Positions 18,026 through 26,166 of a DNA stretch of 64,000 nt are shown here, piece by piece. The DNA comes from Bacillus sp. S/N-304-OC-R1. Lineage in GTDB: Bacteria > Bacillota > Bacilli > Bacillales > Cytobacillaceae. A program made the position numbers and the translations under genes. The notes under the pieces were generated by a model. It saw nothing but the letters and a program-made list of their open reading frames with translations, did not search any database and was not told the origin of the DNA. Where the stretch lies: contig NZ_JACWFE010000023.1 in NCBI RefSeq assembly GCF_019749375.1, forward strand, positions 1-64,000. Reading direction: 5' to 3'. Each line of letters starts with the position of its first letter. Position 1 is the first letter of the stretch.

Positions 18026-18281
18026 TTATAAATATACTCCTGTTTTTACCGATAGTCAATCAATAAAGTTTATAAAAAAGGCGACCCCAAATTGGCTGTT
18101 TCAAGTATGAAATTTAACCTTCTCCTTTGACAATGATCGATAGAGGGAAACATAGATTGCTTAGTTGTTATTGACTTAATAAGACGCTCCATGTAATATA
18201 CATCTAAAAATTCAAACTTTTACATAATAAAAAATAAATAGATATAACTGTTTAACCAGTTAATGATTGTGGGGAAAAATC
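18026..18281. other. intergenic region between divergent MarR-ABC operon and DMT gene
   Basis: Part of the 309-nt gap. Apart from the palindromes at 18000-18025 and a ribosome site GTGGGGA before the DMT gene, I see only AT-rich DNA; no ORF, hairpin or repeat. Confidence 0.5.
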
Positions 18282-19241
18282 ATGAGTTCCAGTAGTGCAG
18301 CATTAATAAATTCAAGAAAAAAAGGAATCTTTCTAGTTCTAGTCGGTGCCCTCATGTGGGGAGTATCTGGAACGGTTGCTCAGTTCCTTTTTCAGCATCA
18401 GGGATTTAGTCCGGAGTGGTTAGTAGTAGTTCGTCTCTTAATTTCCGGTACGATTTTACTCTTGATTGCCTATAAAAAAGAAAAAAAGAGAGTTTGGGCA
18501 ATTTGGAAAGTAAAGCATGACAGCTTTAGCATTATTCTCTTTGGAATTCTTGGCATGCTGGCTGTTCAATATACATTTTTTGCCGCAATAAAACATGGAA
18601 ATGCTGCAACGGCGACCGTTTTACAGTATTTAGCACCAGTCCTTATCATGTGCTATTCTGCTTTCCGTTCAAAACGAATGCCTACCATAATAGAAGGGCT
18701 TGCATTAATTTTGGCGATATCCGGTACATTTTTGCTCGTCACACAAGGAAGCTTCCATACGCTTTCTATCTCAGGTCTAGCTTTATTTTGGGGACTGACA
18801 TCCGCTATTGCATTAGCCTTTTATACACTGCAGCCACTTAAGCTTCTTGCTAATTGGGGCTCAGCGATTGTTGTCGGCTGGGGCATGCTGATTGGCGGCA
18901 TTTTCTTTTGTTTTATTCATCCACCATGGATTTTTGTCGGCCAATGGTCACTTCCCGCCATCTTTGCAGTTATTTTCATTGTGATCTTTGGTACGATTAT
19001 TGCCTTCTTCTGTTATTTGGAAAGCCTTAAATACATTAGTGCTTCTGACGCTAGCTTGTTAGCCTGTGCTGAGCCTTTAACAGCAGCATTTTTAGCCATT
19101 ATTTGGCTTCATGTCACTTTCGGAATGGCCGAGTGGCTAGGAACAATATGTATTTTAAGCACGATTGCCCTGCTATCCGTGAAGAAAGAAAAACAATCTG
19201 TTCAGACAAGTAATCATGTGAAAATGAATATTAATCAATGA
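18282..19241 (+). CDS. EamA/DMT-family transporter
   Basis: About 319 residues with ten predicted membrane helices in two EamA halves (first at about residues 15-150, second at about 165-305). Diagnostic stretches are LVGALMWGVSGTVAQFLF near the N-terminus and DASLLACAEPLTAAFLAIIWL in the second half. These drug/metabolite transporters usually export amino acids, sugars or other small metabolites; the substrate is not predictable here. The ATG at 18282 is preceded by GGGGA at 6 nt; a TTG 15 nt upstream is less likely. It is transcribed alone. The hairpin CCGCCAGTAATATTATGGCGG-like at 19252-19272 follows the gene but lacks a T tail. Confidence 0.87.
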   Translation: MSSSSAALINSRKKGIFLVLVGALMWGVSGTVAQFLFQHQGFSPEWLVVVRLLISGTILLLIAYKKEKKRVWAIWKVKHDSFSIILFGILGMLAVQYTFFAAIKHGNAATATVLQYLAPVLIMCYSAFRSKRMPTIIEGLALILAISGTFLLVTQGSFHTLSISGLALFWGLTSAIALAFYTLQPLKLLANWGSAIVVGWGMLIGGIFFCFIHPPWIFVGQWSLPAIFAVIFIVIFGTIIAFFCYLESLKYISASDASLLACAEPLTAAFLAIIWLHVTFGMAEWLGTICILSTIALLSVKKEKQSVQTSNHVKMNINQ

Positions 19242-19362
19242 AAAGGATCAGCCGCCAGTAATATTATGGCGGTCTCCATGAAATATTCCACCTTTCTCTT
19301 ACATAGATGACCTATTTGTTTATCTTTCTTTTTTTGCCGAATTATTAAGTTGTATAATTGGA

Positions 19363-19406
19363 CAAAAAAAAGAAACCATCGGAATGTTTAAATTCAGATG
19401 GTTTCT
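19363..19406 (-). terminator. terminator after MFS gene
   Basis: GAAACCATC (19372-19380) and GATGGTTTC (19398-19406) form a 9-bp stem, followed by eight T in the minus direction. Confidence 0.85.
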
Positions 19407-19414
19407 CATATACT

Positions 19415-20629
19415 TTATTCTTTAGCCAGCATTTGATTAGGTGCTTTCATATTATAAATTGGCAGTATGACAACAAGACCGATTATGAAAAGAATAGCAG
19501 CAAACTCAAACATCGTGACAATGGAAGTTATTTCTTTTAATACTCCAGATAGACTCATCGTCAATACCATGGAGCCTGTGAAAAGTGGACTGAGCGTTCC
19601 ATTTACCCTTCCGATAAATTCTCCTTTTGTATTTTGAAGAATCATCGTGTTAATTCCAATTTGAATGCAAGGGAAAAATAAACCATTTAAAAACTCAGCT
19701 GCAAGTGTAATTGGCAATACCGTTGAAAATCCGATTACACTCATTCCGATTGCATTCGCAAGCATCCCTATAACTAAAAGTCTTTGAGGCGCTACTGATT
19801 TCGCGAATAGAACAGAAACCGCTCCTCCGACGATCATCCCAATTCCATTTGCCATTAACAGCCATTGCAGACTTTCCTTAGCTAATTCCAGACGCTCTGT
19901 TACTAAGAAAATGGCTAATGGATGAATTAATCCGATGGCAAGTCCGGCTGCCATAAAGCAAAGTCCTAGCAGCTTCAGTTCCTTTTTTCCTAAAACATAT
20001 CGAATTCCGCTTTTCATTTCCTCTAGTATAGTAGACTCTTTCTTTTCAGTATCCATTTGATGGTCAGCTGGAATAATAGCAAGCATAGCCGCTGAAAGAA
20101 GGAATGCAACACCAGTTATCGCAATAGAAACGTCTATGCCGAACTGCTGGAAAACGAATGTTCCAAGTACAGGACCAAATACCATAAATACAGCAAAAAT
20201 GGTTTGGTAAATAGACATGGCCGATTGAATCAATTCTTCACTTAAGTGCATCTTAAATAATTTCATCCCTGACGGCTGAGAGAACTGGGATAATATCGCA
20301 GAAATTAAAGTAGCGAAGAAAATAACCTTCCAAGAACCAAATACAAGTGTGACTAAAACGGCAAAAACAGAAACCGCGCTTAGAATATCACACCAAATCA
20401 TTGTCCTTTTTGGACGCCAGCGGTCAGCGAATGTCCCGCCAATAAAGGAGAAAATAAAGATCGGAGCAAATTCGGCTACCGAAATCATCGAAACAGCAAA
20501 GGCATCTCCGTTTGTTTTATCCATGACAAATAATAATACTGCAAAATTTCGAACCCATATTCCTATTTGAAGAAACAAGGCCGAAAGAAAGATCGCTTGA
20601 ACAAAACGATTTTTGAATAATTGTGACAT
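19415..20629 (-). CDS. MFS exporter preceded by a structured leader
   Basis: About 404 residues and twelve membrane helices of the major facilitator superfamily, of the MFS_3/transmembrane-effector or macrolide-efflux-like group. Features include FIGGTFADRWRPKR between helices 2 and 3 (motif A-like), a central loop MDTEKKESTILEEMKSG and GRVNGTLSPLF in the second half. Its ATG at 20629 follows AAAGAGGA with good spacing. An in-frame ATG 66 nt upstream would place the coding sequence over an intrinsic terminator and is rejected. About 250 nt of untranslated leader containing extensive secondary structure and a terminator separate promoter and gene, which points to control by transcription attenuation. 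The substrate is unknown; drug export is likely. Confidence 0.85.
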   Translation of the reverse strand: MSQLFKNRFVQAIFLSALFLQIGIWVRNFAVLLFVMDKTNGDAFAVSMISVAEFAPIFIFSFIGGTFADRWRPKRTMIWCDILSAVSVFAVLVTLVFGSWKVIFFATLISAILSQFSQPSGMKLFKMHLSEELIQSAMSIYQTIFAVFMVFGPVLGTFVFQQFGIDVSIAITGVAFLLSAAMLAIIPADHQMDTEKKESTILEEMKSGIRYVLGKKELKLLGLCFMAAGLAIGLIHPLAIFLVTERLELAKESLQWLLMANGIGMIVGGAVSVLFAKSVAPQRLLVIGMLANAIGMSVIGFSTVLPITLAAEFLNGLFFPCIQIGINTMILQNTKGEFIGRVNGTLSPLFTGSMVLTMSLSGVLKEITSIVTMFEFAAILFIIGLVVILPIYNMKAPNQMLAKE

Positions 20630-20675
20630 AACATTCCTCTTTTCTATATCGGTTACACTAGGGTTATGCAAACGC

Positions 20676-20709
20676 AAAAAACCCCTATCCGCCATTATCT
20701 GGATAGGAG
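20676..20709 (-). terminator. intrinsic terminator inside the MFS leader (attenuator)
   Basis: On the minus strand CTCCTATCC (20701-20709) pairs with GGATAGGGG (20682-20690) and is followed by a six-U run, 47 nt before the MFS start codon and well downstream of the promoter. No gene lies between promoter and this hairpin, so it must act on the MFS transcript. Confidence 0.8.
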
Positions 20710-20718
20710 TTCATCTAA

Positions 20719-20863
20719 ACCATAGAAAAAGACATAGTACAGCAAAGTACTAATACAATGATCATTTTTCTAAAAAAGTATAGACTAATCCCATTCAAAT
20801 AAGACCTTCGTTTATTTACGAATGTACATTGAAAACGGGATTAGTAGATCATCGCCCTATGGT
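20719..20863 (-). ncRNA. candidate riboswitch/attenuator aptamer of the MFS gene
   Basis: Read on the minus strand, four nested helices can be drawn. P1 is ACCATAG (20857-20863) with CTATGGT (20719-20725). P1b is ATGATC (20847-20852) with GATCAT (20758-20763). P2 is ACTAATCCC (20837-20845) with GGGATTAGT (20784-20792). P3 is TAGTAC (20747-20752) with GTACTA (20735-20740). P1 therefore closes a three-way junction with a P1b-P2 arm and a P3 arm. The segment AUAGGG at the P1 5' side can alternatively pair with UCCUAU of the terminator, giving a possible antiterminator. No known riboswitch consensus was recognised. Confidence 0.45.
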
Positions 20864-20888
20864 CACCCTCTCGTGTAATAGTGTTACT

Positions 20889-20917
20889 ATCTTACACAAT
20901 TTTTTTTGCTGTTTCAA
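20889..20917 (-). promoter_or_regulatory. sigma-A promoter of MFS leader
   Basis: Minus-strand TTGAAA (20912-20917), 17-nt spacer and TAAGAT (20889-20894). It places the transcription start near 20882, about 250 nt before the MFS start codon. Confidence 0.7.
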
Positions 20918-20974
20918 GCTATAATTTACTATTTACCAAAAAAAGTGAAATTGTATTTTGTTTATTTTCAGCAC

Positions 20975-21004
20975 TTGACATGAAACCAAATGGTTTTATA
21001 TAAT
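20975..21004 (+). promoter_or_regulatory. promoter of SRPBCC-ArsR operon
   Basis: Consensus TTGACA (20975-20980), 18-nt spacer and TATAAT (20999-21004). An operator copy lies inside the spacer and another just downstream. Confidence 0.88.
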
Positions 21005-21026
21005 TCAGAAAGCGAAACCAAATGGT
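20985..21026. promoter_or_regulatory. paired ArsR operators ACCAAATGGT
   Basis: Two identical copies of the dyad ACCAAATGGT, each preceded by GAA, at 20985-20994 and 21017-21026, with centres 32 bp apart (about three helical turns). The first lies between -35 and -10 and the second over the early transcribed region. The ArsR-type repressor encoded in the same operon is the natural candidate to bind them. Confidence 0.75.
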
Positions 21027-21055
21027 CTTATTTTAACGAAAGAAGGATGAATAAC

Positions 21056-21478
21056 ATGGAAAATACATTACAAGATATTAAAAAAACTGTAGTATTTGAC
21101 GCACCAATTGAAAAGGTTTGGAAAGCTGTATCGTCATCAGAAGGCATTGCATCCTGGTTTATGCCTAATGACTTTCAAGCAGAAGTGGGATACGAGTTTC
21201 ATATTCAATCGCCTTTCGGTCCGTCCCCATGTAAAGTGTTAAAAATTGAAGAGCCTCACCATTTATCTTTTTCTTGGGACACAGACGGCTGGTTTGTTTC
21301 GTTTGATTTAAAAGATCTAGGGAATAGAACAGAATTCACAATGGTGCATGGCGGCTGGAAACAAGCGGATCACATTGTTCCTAAAGCAGGAAGAAGTGCT
21401 TCCGAAGTTCGCGATACAATGAACGGCGGCTGGGAAGGACTTGTTAACCAAAGACTTCGTAAAGTTGTTGAAGGGTAA
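21056..21478 (+). CDS. SRPBCC (AHSA1) domain protein
   Basis: About 140 residues with a helix-grip START-like fold: N-terminal [28 protein letters not shown], central [24 protein letters not shown] and C-terminal long helix [21 protein letters not shown], all typical of the AHSA1/SRPBCC group (hydrophobic ligand-binding pocket). The ATG at 21056 is chosen for AAAGAAGGA 10 nt upstream; the longer frame opens inside the promoter. It overlaps the ArsR start by one base (taatg), so the two are translationally coupled. This pairing is common in Bacilli; the ligand is not known. Confidence 0.85.
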   Translation: MENTLQDIKKTVVFDAPIEKVWKAVSSSEGIASWFMPNDFQAEVGYEFHIQSPFGPSPCKVLKIEEPHHLSFSWDTDGWFVSFDLKDLGNRTEFTMVHGGWKQADHIVPKAGRSASEVRDTMNGGWEGLVNQRLRKVVEG

Positions 21479-21807
21479 TGTCAGCTCTTCAAAAATACGA
21501 CGTTTTTCAGGCGATTGCTGACCCAACACGGAGAGAGGTACTTAAATTGCTTGCCGAAAAGGAAAGAGCCATTTCGGAGATTACCTCCCATTTTCCCATG
21601 AGCCGCACAGCAATTGCTAAGCATCTTCATGTCTTATCAGATGCTGAGTTAGTAAAGAGCGAAAAGGTAGGCAGAGAAAAGCGATATCGCCTGCAGCCTG
21701 AATCGTTTACAGAATTAAAGCAGTGGCTCGCCTATTTCGACCAGTTCTGGGATAATAAGCTGTCGATGCTGAAATACATGGTTGAACAAACTGAAAATAA
21801 TAGTTAG
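21478..21807 (+). CDS. ArsR-family repressor
   Basis: 109 residues, a winged helix covering almost the whole protein: FQAIADPTRREVLKLLAEKERAISEITSHFPMSRTAIAKHLHVLSDAELVKSEKVGREKRYRLQPESF. It lacks the metal-binding ELCVCDL motif of arsenic or cadmium sensors, so it is probably a non-metal member of the type that accompanies SRPBCC proteins. It is translated from an ATG overlapping the TAA of the SRPBCC gene and ends before a strong terminator. Autoregulation through the two ACCAAATGGT dyads is inferred. Confidence 0.88.
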   Translation: MSALQKYDVFQAIADPTRREVLKLLAEKERAISEITSHFPMSRTAIAKHLHVLSDAELVKSEKVGREKRYRLQPESFTELKQWLAYFDQFWDNKLSMLKYMVEQTENNS

Positions 21808-21838
21808 AAAGAGGATTCAAATTCGAATCCTCTTTTTC
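21808..21838 (+). terminator. terminator after SRPBCC-ArsR operon
   Basis: AGAGGATTC and GAATCCTCT form a 9-bp stem with a short loop and a TTTTT tail. Confidence 0.88.
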
Positions 21839-21931
21839 CCTTGGAAAATAGTTGTTTTTTAGGAAAGTGTAACCTCCTTTATTTTTTTTCGTCTTATTGA
21901 ACGAGACCTAATACAAAGGAGAAGATACTTC

Positions 21932-22849
21932 ATGAAAAAGATAGGTGTAGTGGCAGCAGGAATTTTAATATCCAGTTTTGCAATAAGTCATACAGGACTT
22001 GCTCTCGATAAACCGGTGGAATTGAGCCAGATTGCCAATGACGAGCAGCCGAAAGAAATGGAAAGCACACAATTCATCATATTTTCTGGTGCAGTAGAAA
22101 AAATTGAAATCGATGGAAAAACAACGAGGTTTCATGTTAAAAATGATCAGGAAGGACTAGAAATGATTTTCCCTGTAAAAGATGAAGTCCTTTTTTTCAA
22201 TAGTGCCAATGGGGACAGGCTTGAAGCATCAGCGATAAAGGAAGGCACAAAGGTAGATGTTTTTTACGATAAAAATAAACCTATGCCGCTTATATATCCT
22301 GCAACGATTACCCCTGACTTCATAATGGTTCAAAGCGAAAACTTAGGATTTGTAAAAGTCGCTAAGTTTGATGACAAGTTTATTAGCTTAGACAATGAGC
22401 TGAAATTACATATTTCAGATGATACGCCGCTTATGAACGAAAAGGGTGAAACTCTTGTTAAGGACGAGCTTGCAGGAAAGGAATTAATTGTCTTCTATTC
22501 GGAAACAACAAGAAGCATTCCAGCGCAAACGATGCCTAAAAAAATTATTGCGCTCCAATTTACTGATGAAAGGTTAAAAGAGATACATCAGATCATCGAT
22601 GAAGATCATTATTTTAAAGGGGACATTAAAATGATTCCTCTAAGAAAGGCTGCAGAGCACCTTGGCTACAAGGTAGAAAAGAAGAAGAATCAAATTTACT
22701 TGAAATTACAAAACAGCACGTTTCAATTATCAATTGGAGATAAAGTCTACGGATATAATCGCAGCATAGGGCAACTACGGACAGCACCAGAAATGAAAAA
22801 TGGTAAAACCTATGTTTCCGATGAATTTGTTGAAGAGTTATTAAAATAA
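21932..22849 (+). CDS. secreted protein with copper-amine-oxidase-N-type stalk domain
   Basis: 305 residues with a signal peptide (MKKIGVVAAGILISSFAISHTGLA). The middle (about residues 45-205) is beta-rich with no recognised family and contains two similar halves (FIIFSGAVEKIEIDGKTTRF and FIMVQSENLGFVKVAKFDDKF). The C-terminal ~75 residues (MIPLRKAAEHLGYKVEKKKNQIYLKL through the LRTAPEMKNGKTYVSDEF segment) are a stalk domain related to the N-terminal domain of copper amine oxidases, common in Firmicute surface proteins as a wall- or protein-binding module. No catalytic domain is present. Transcribed alone behind a good site (AAAGGAGAAG). Exact function unknown. Confidence 0.75.
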   Translation: MKKIGVVAAGILISSFAISHTGLALDKPVELSQIANDEQPKEMESTQFIIFSGAVEKIEIDGKTTRFHVKNDQEGLEMIFPVKDEVLFFNSANGDRLEASAIKEGTKVDVFYDKNKPMPLIYPATITPDFIMVQSENLGFVKVAKFDDKFISLDNELKLHISDDTPLMNEKGETLVKDELAGKELIVFYSETTRSIPAQTMPKKIIALQFTDERLKEIHQIIDEDHYFKGDIKMIPLRKAAEHLGYKVEKKKNQIYLKLQNSTFQLSIGDKVYGYNRSIGQLRTAPEMKNGKTYVSDEFVEELLK

Positions 22850-22867
22850 GCTAACTAATGAGTTGGA

Positions 22868-22896
22868 GCCTGCTTTACAAAAAAGCTGGCCCCCCT
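22868..22896. terminator. weak hairpin between convergent genes
   Basis: GCCTGCTTT and AAGCTGGC form an imperfect stem around an A-rich loop, followed by CCCCCCTCTTTT on the + strand. It lies between two converging stop codons. Confidence 0.35.
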
Positions 22897-22899
22897 CTT

Positions 22900-23667
22900 T
22901 TAATTGCTAGTCATTCCCGTGTAAATAAGAATAGCATCTCTTAGAAATTCGGCAGTCCCCGGCTGATCTTTATCATAGTAAGCTGTAAATCTTTCATCAT
23001 CCACATACATTTGCGCGAGACCAGCATGAGCCTCTTTGCTGTATTCCTTCCAATAGTAACATAGCCATTGCTTATGCAAGTCTGCTGCATTTTGAGCTAG
23101 CTCGCCTGAAGGATCACCTGTAGCAAAAGCTGCTGCTAAAGTTTCAGTAATTTGATTCGCTAAATTAGTGACCTTTTTATAATCCTCTTCACTCATATTC
23201 ATGAGCTTGGCATTGGATTGTTCAACCTTGTCGTCACCGTATTTTTCGCGTATTTCCTTTCCGTATTTCGCCTCATTATCTTCAATCATTTTCTTTTTAA
23301 ATCCTGTAAATTTCTCTTGATCAGACATAATAATTCTCCCTTCTGTTTGCTCAATAGATTTTTCCACGTTCGTAATCAGCAAATCTAGCTGATTTCTTTT
23401 TTCCAGGAGTTTTTCGCGATGCTCTTTAAGCGCTTCAGTTTTATCAAATGATGGTGAGGTGACGATCTTTTTTATATTGTCTAAGCTAACATCGAGTTCT
23501 CTATAAAAAAGAATTTGCTGCAATCGGTCGACCTCCGCTTTCCCGTAAATCCGGTATCCCGATGAGTTGACTCTGGCCGGCTTCAGAATACCAATCTCAT
23601 CATAATACCTTAAAGTCCGAGTACTCACCCCCGCTAATTTCGCTAATCCCTGCACTGTATATTCCAC
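22900..23667 (-). CDS. MerR regulator with TipAS ligand domain (Mta/TipA-like)
   Basis: About 255 residues. The GTG at 23667 follows a strong TAGGAGGT site, and the protein then begins with the MerR helix-turn-helix GLAKLAGVSTRTLRYYDEIGILKPARVNSSGYRIY; an upstream ATG frame adds no conserved sequence. Residues about 75-110 form the dimer helix, and the C-terminal half (KYGKEIREKYGDDKV through DERFTAYYDKDQPGTAEFLRDAILIY) is a TipAS antibiotic-recognition domain. Such proteins activate multidrug-efflux genes on binding bulky drugs. Its own promoter shows the MerR-type 19-nt spacer with a dyad. No efflux gene is adjacent on the same strand. Confidence 0.88.
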   Translation of the reverse strand: MEYTVQGLAKLAGVSTRTLRYYDEIGILKPARVNSSGYRIYGKAEVDRLQQILFYRELDVSLDNIKKIVTSPSFDKTEALKEHREKLLEKRNQLDLLITNVEKSIEQTEGRIIMSDQEKFTGFKKKMIEDNEAKYGKEIREKYGDDKVEQSNAKLMNMSEEDYKKVTNLANQITETLAAAFATGDPSGELAQNAADLHKQWLCYYWKEYSKEAHAGLAQMYVDDERFTAYYDKDQPGTAEFLRDAILIYTGMTSN

Positions 23668-23686
23668 TCGCTCACCTCCTAATTCA

Positions 23687-23717
23687 ACTCTACACATTAA
23701 CGCAGCGTAAAGGTCAA
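23687..23717 (-). promoter_or_regulatory. MerR-type promoter with 19-nt spacer and dyad
   Basis: Minus-strand TTGACC (23712-23717), 19-nt spacer and TAGAGT (23687-23692). The spacer contains the dyad TTTACG-CTG-CGTTAA, typical of promoters that MerR proteins distort and activate. It drives the MerR-TipAS gene. Confidence 0.75.
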
Positions 23718-23774
23718 CACCCTTTTTTAAAAAAATTGCAAATAAAAAATGGAGAGGCCGACTCTAGGCAAGAG

Positions 23775-24428
23775 TCAGCCTTTATATACACCGTTCTTAA
23801 TAATCTTCAGATAATCATTCAATTCCTGAACAAGCGGGTCGGGTTCATCAAGAAAATTATATTGGTTAGCCTTTTGAAGAGCCCGATACTTATTCCCTAA
23901 CTGCTCTACAATAAACATCGTCATATTGACAACTGTTTCGGCAGCCACACCCTCTCGAAGCCGCTCAGTTTCAATGAGCTCCTTTAAATAAATATGCTCT
24001 AGCATAAATTCCCTTTGATATAGTTCCAGATGCTTTTGCATTAATTTTTCCAGCTCGGCTTTAACCGCAACAGGCGGATTAAAAAAAGCATCTGTTACGA
24101 GCTGTGTCTCCCGAATCCACTGACCTGTGATTTGACGTTTCAAAAGATAGATCTCTTTTACACGTTCAAAAAAATCGTTTGAACTCAATTCTCTTAAGGC
24201 CTTCATTGTTTCTTCTGTCAGCACATCAATAGCACAATTAACAAGATACAGATAAAGGTTTTTCTTGCTTTTAAAATAGTGAAACAGAATTCCCTTTGAA
24301 ATTCCCGCTCTGCCAGTAATCGTATCTGTAGAGGTTTTATCATAGCCATTTTTAACAAATTCTTCGATGGCTACATTTATAATCAGCTCTTTTTTCTCCT
24401 GGGGCTGCTTTTCAAAAACTGAATACAA
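23775..24428 (-). CDS. TetR-family regulator of adjacent ABC transporter
   Basis: 217 residues; N-terminal helix-turn-helix INVAIEEFVKNGYDKTSTDTITGRAGISKGILFHYFKSKKNLYLYL, followed by the usual helical ligand domain. It is the third gene of an operon after an ABC ATPase and its permease (23-nt gap to the permease gene). Two operator-like dyads upstream of the ABC ATPase (26167-26215) are the natural target, so the protein would repress its own operon. Confidence 0.87.
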   Translation of the reverse strand: MYSVFEKQPQEKKELIINVAIEEFVKNGYDKTSTDTITGRAGISKGILFHYFKSKKNLYLYLVNCAIDVLTEETMKALRELSSNDFFERVKEIYLLKRQITGQWIRETQLVTDAFFNPPVAVKAELEKLMQKHLELYQREFMLEHIYLKELIETERLREGVAAETVVNMTMFIVEQLGNKYRALQKANQYNFLDEPDPLVQELNDYLKIIKNGVYKG

Positions 24429-24451
24429 TCAGGACCCTCCTATTTCGTTCT

Positions 24452-25252
24452 CTATACTGCAATATCCTTTTTTCGGTATATGATAAAGGAAGCGATTATA
24501 CTTAGACTGATGATTCCAATCATGATCACAATATACATTGTCTCTAATACATTATCATTAATAATATTGGCGGCATCAACATATTTGAACGGACTGAAAA
24601 ATTTAAGAATATCCAAATCATCGGATAATCCTGACATGATATTTAAAAAGTAAGATATGATGACAATCGCTAATGATAATGATAGCACGTTACGCGTTTT
24701 TCTCATCACCGAGGATAACAAAAAAGCAATAGTTGCAAACGTTAAGTGTAATAACATGGTAGCAATTGATAATAGGGCAAAGGTTCTCCATGGCACGGAT
24801 TCCCCTTCGCTAAATTGAAAACCAATGATGCTTGCTCCCGTAGATACAATATTTAAAATCACGATATTGACAATCACGGCAAACAGTTTTTCTCCTACAA
24901 TCTGGCTTCTTGATACTGGCTTCGATAATAGAAATTCAATTGTTTTTTCATTTTCTTCTTTTGCGAGAATGTTTGAAGCGAGCATTGCAGCATAAATGCT
25001 CCCTAAGAGAGTTGTCATCATGTAAACCTCGATGCCGTAAAAACCGATTAGTGTACCTAAATTTAGCTGGTCCATGCCAAACATTTGCTTCATCGATTGG
25101 GGATAAGCATCTAACAAACTTTCTAGTGAATTTTGGCTCTTTGCAAATTGAGGGAAAATACTTAGCAGCCAAATAACTAAACCAGCTAGCACTAGACTCC
25201 ATATAATCAGTGATTTTTGTCCGCGTCTAAATTCTCTTCTGAAAATCATCAT
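24452..25252 (-). CDS. ABC-2 type transporter permease
   Basis: About 266 residues with six membrane helices, and an N-terminal MMIFRREFRRGQKSLIIWSLVLAG segment typical of ABC-2 permeases. The conserved NEKTIEFLLSKPVSRSQIVGEKL coupling segment between helices 2 and 3 is the hallmark. The ATG at 25252 is chosen for AGGAGGGGAGAGG upstream; an ATG 21 nt earlier overlaps the ATPase gene and would leave that site inside the coding region. With the ATPase it forms an exporter, probably of a peptide or drug, in the cytoplasmic membrane. Confidence 0.85.
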   Translation of the reverse strand: MMIFRREFRRGQKSLIIWSLVLAGLVIWLLSIFPQFAKSQNSLESLLDAYPQSMKQMFGMDQLNLGTLIGFYGIEVYMMTTLLGSIYAAMLASNILAKEENEKTIEFLLSKPVSRSQIVGEKLFAVIVNIVILNIVSTGASIIGFQFSEGESVPWRTFALLSIATMLLHLTFATIAFLLSSVMRKTRNVLSLSLAIVIISYFLNIMSGLSDDLDILKFFSPFKYVDAANIINDNVLETMYIVIMIGIISLSIIASFIIYRKKDIAV

Positions 25253-25265
25253 AACCTCTCCCCTC

Positions 25266-26138
25266 CTATTCATAATAGTGCATAAACACTTCTTCTAATG
25301 TTGGCTCTTCTATCAGTACATCTTGAACTGGCAAATCAATTAAATGATAAAGAAGCGCTTTTATGTCTCCACCATATAGCAGCTTCATGTCATTCCCGTT
25401 CACTTCTCTTTTGATGATCCCTTCTAGATCAAACTGAAGCTGTTCAGGCTGTTCCACTGTAATGGTAATATTCTTAACTTTATTTTTCGTTAAATGCTCA
25501 ATGGTCTCAACCGTTACTAGTTTTCCTTCCTTGATGATTGCAACACGGTCACACATTTTTTGAACTTCACTCAATATATGGGAGGAGAAAAAAATCGTTG
25601 CTCCCTTATTTCTTTCTTCAGCAAGTAAATCGAAAAAGTGATTTTGTATTAAAGGATCAAGCCCGCTCGTTGGCTCATCCAGGATAATAAGCTTTGGTAC
25701 ATGCAGCAGAGCCTGAACGATTCCGACCTTTTTGCGATTTCCAAAAGACAAATCCTCAATTTTCCGATTAAGATCCAGATCTAATCGCGAAGCTAAATCC
25801 TTCATTCTCGTCATGTTCAAATTTTTATGAAATCGCGCAGAATATTTTAATAAATCTATTGCCTTCATATCATCATAATAGTGAACCTCTGAAGGCAAAT
25901 ACCCTACATCTTGCCTAATTTCCTGCGAATATTTAATAATATCCTTGCCAAAAATAGATGCACTTCCGCTTGTTGGATAAATGAAATTTAATAGAGTTCT
26001 AATTGTTGTGCTTTTCCCGGCCCCGTTTGGACCAATAAAGCCGAAAATCTCCCCTTCATCAATCGAAAAAGAAACATCCATAATCCCCCTATTTTTGTTA
26101 TAGGATTTCGTTAAGTTCATCAACTCTACAATCGCCAA
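25266..26138 (-). CDS. ABC transporter ATP-binding protein
   Basis: 290 residues; Walker A GPNGAGKST, Q-loop and the segment VGYLPSEVHYYDDM, signature LSFGNRKKVGIVQA (Gly-Asn replaces GGQ), Walker B LIILDEPTSGLDP and switch His in FFSSHIL. The C-terminal ~80 residues (TVETIEHLTKNKVKNITITVEQPEQLQFDLEGI and beyond) are the extra domain of BcrA/YhcH-type ABC-2 exporters. First gene of the operon ATPase-permease-TetR, behind a promoter flanked by two TetR-type operators. Confidence 0.88.
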   Translation of the reverse strand: MAIVELMNLTKSYNKNRGIMDVSFSIDEGEIFGFIGPNGAGKSTTIRTLLNFIYPTSGSASIFGKDIIKYSQEIRQDVGYLPSEVHYYDDMKAIDLLKYSARFHKNLNMTRMKDLASRLDLDLNRKIEDLSFGNRKKVGIVQALLHVPKLIILDEPTSGLDPLIQNHFFDLLAEERNKGATIFFSSHILSEVQKMCDRVAIIKEGKLVTVETIEHLTKNKVKNITITVEQPEQLQFDLEGIIKREVNGNDMKLLYGGDIKALLYHLIDLPVQDVLIEEPTLEEVFMHYYE

Positions 26139-26166
26139 TCCAAGCCCTCCCTTGAGTACAACCCAA

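Noticed and set aside
19249-19273. Hairpin CCGCC...GGCGG as terminator of the DMT gene
   Set aside because: There is no T tail in either direction, so it was not listed as a terminator.
20630-20695. Longer start for the MFS gene
   Set aside because: The in-frame ATG at 20695 would place coding sequence across an intrinsic terminator and lacks a ribosome site; ATG 20629 has AAAGAGGA.
20629-20880. T-box or SAM riboswitch as identity of the MFS leader
   Set aside because: No AGGGTGGNACCGCG T-box motif and no conserved SAM, TPP, cobalamin or purine core was found; identity stays open.
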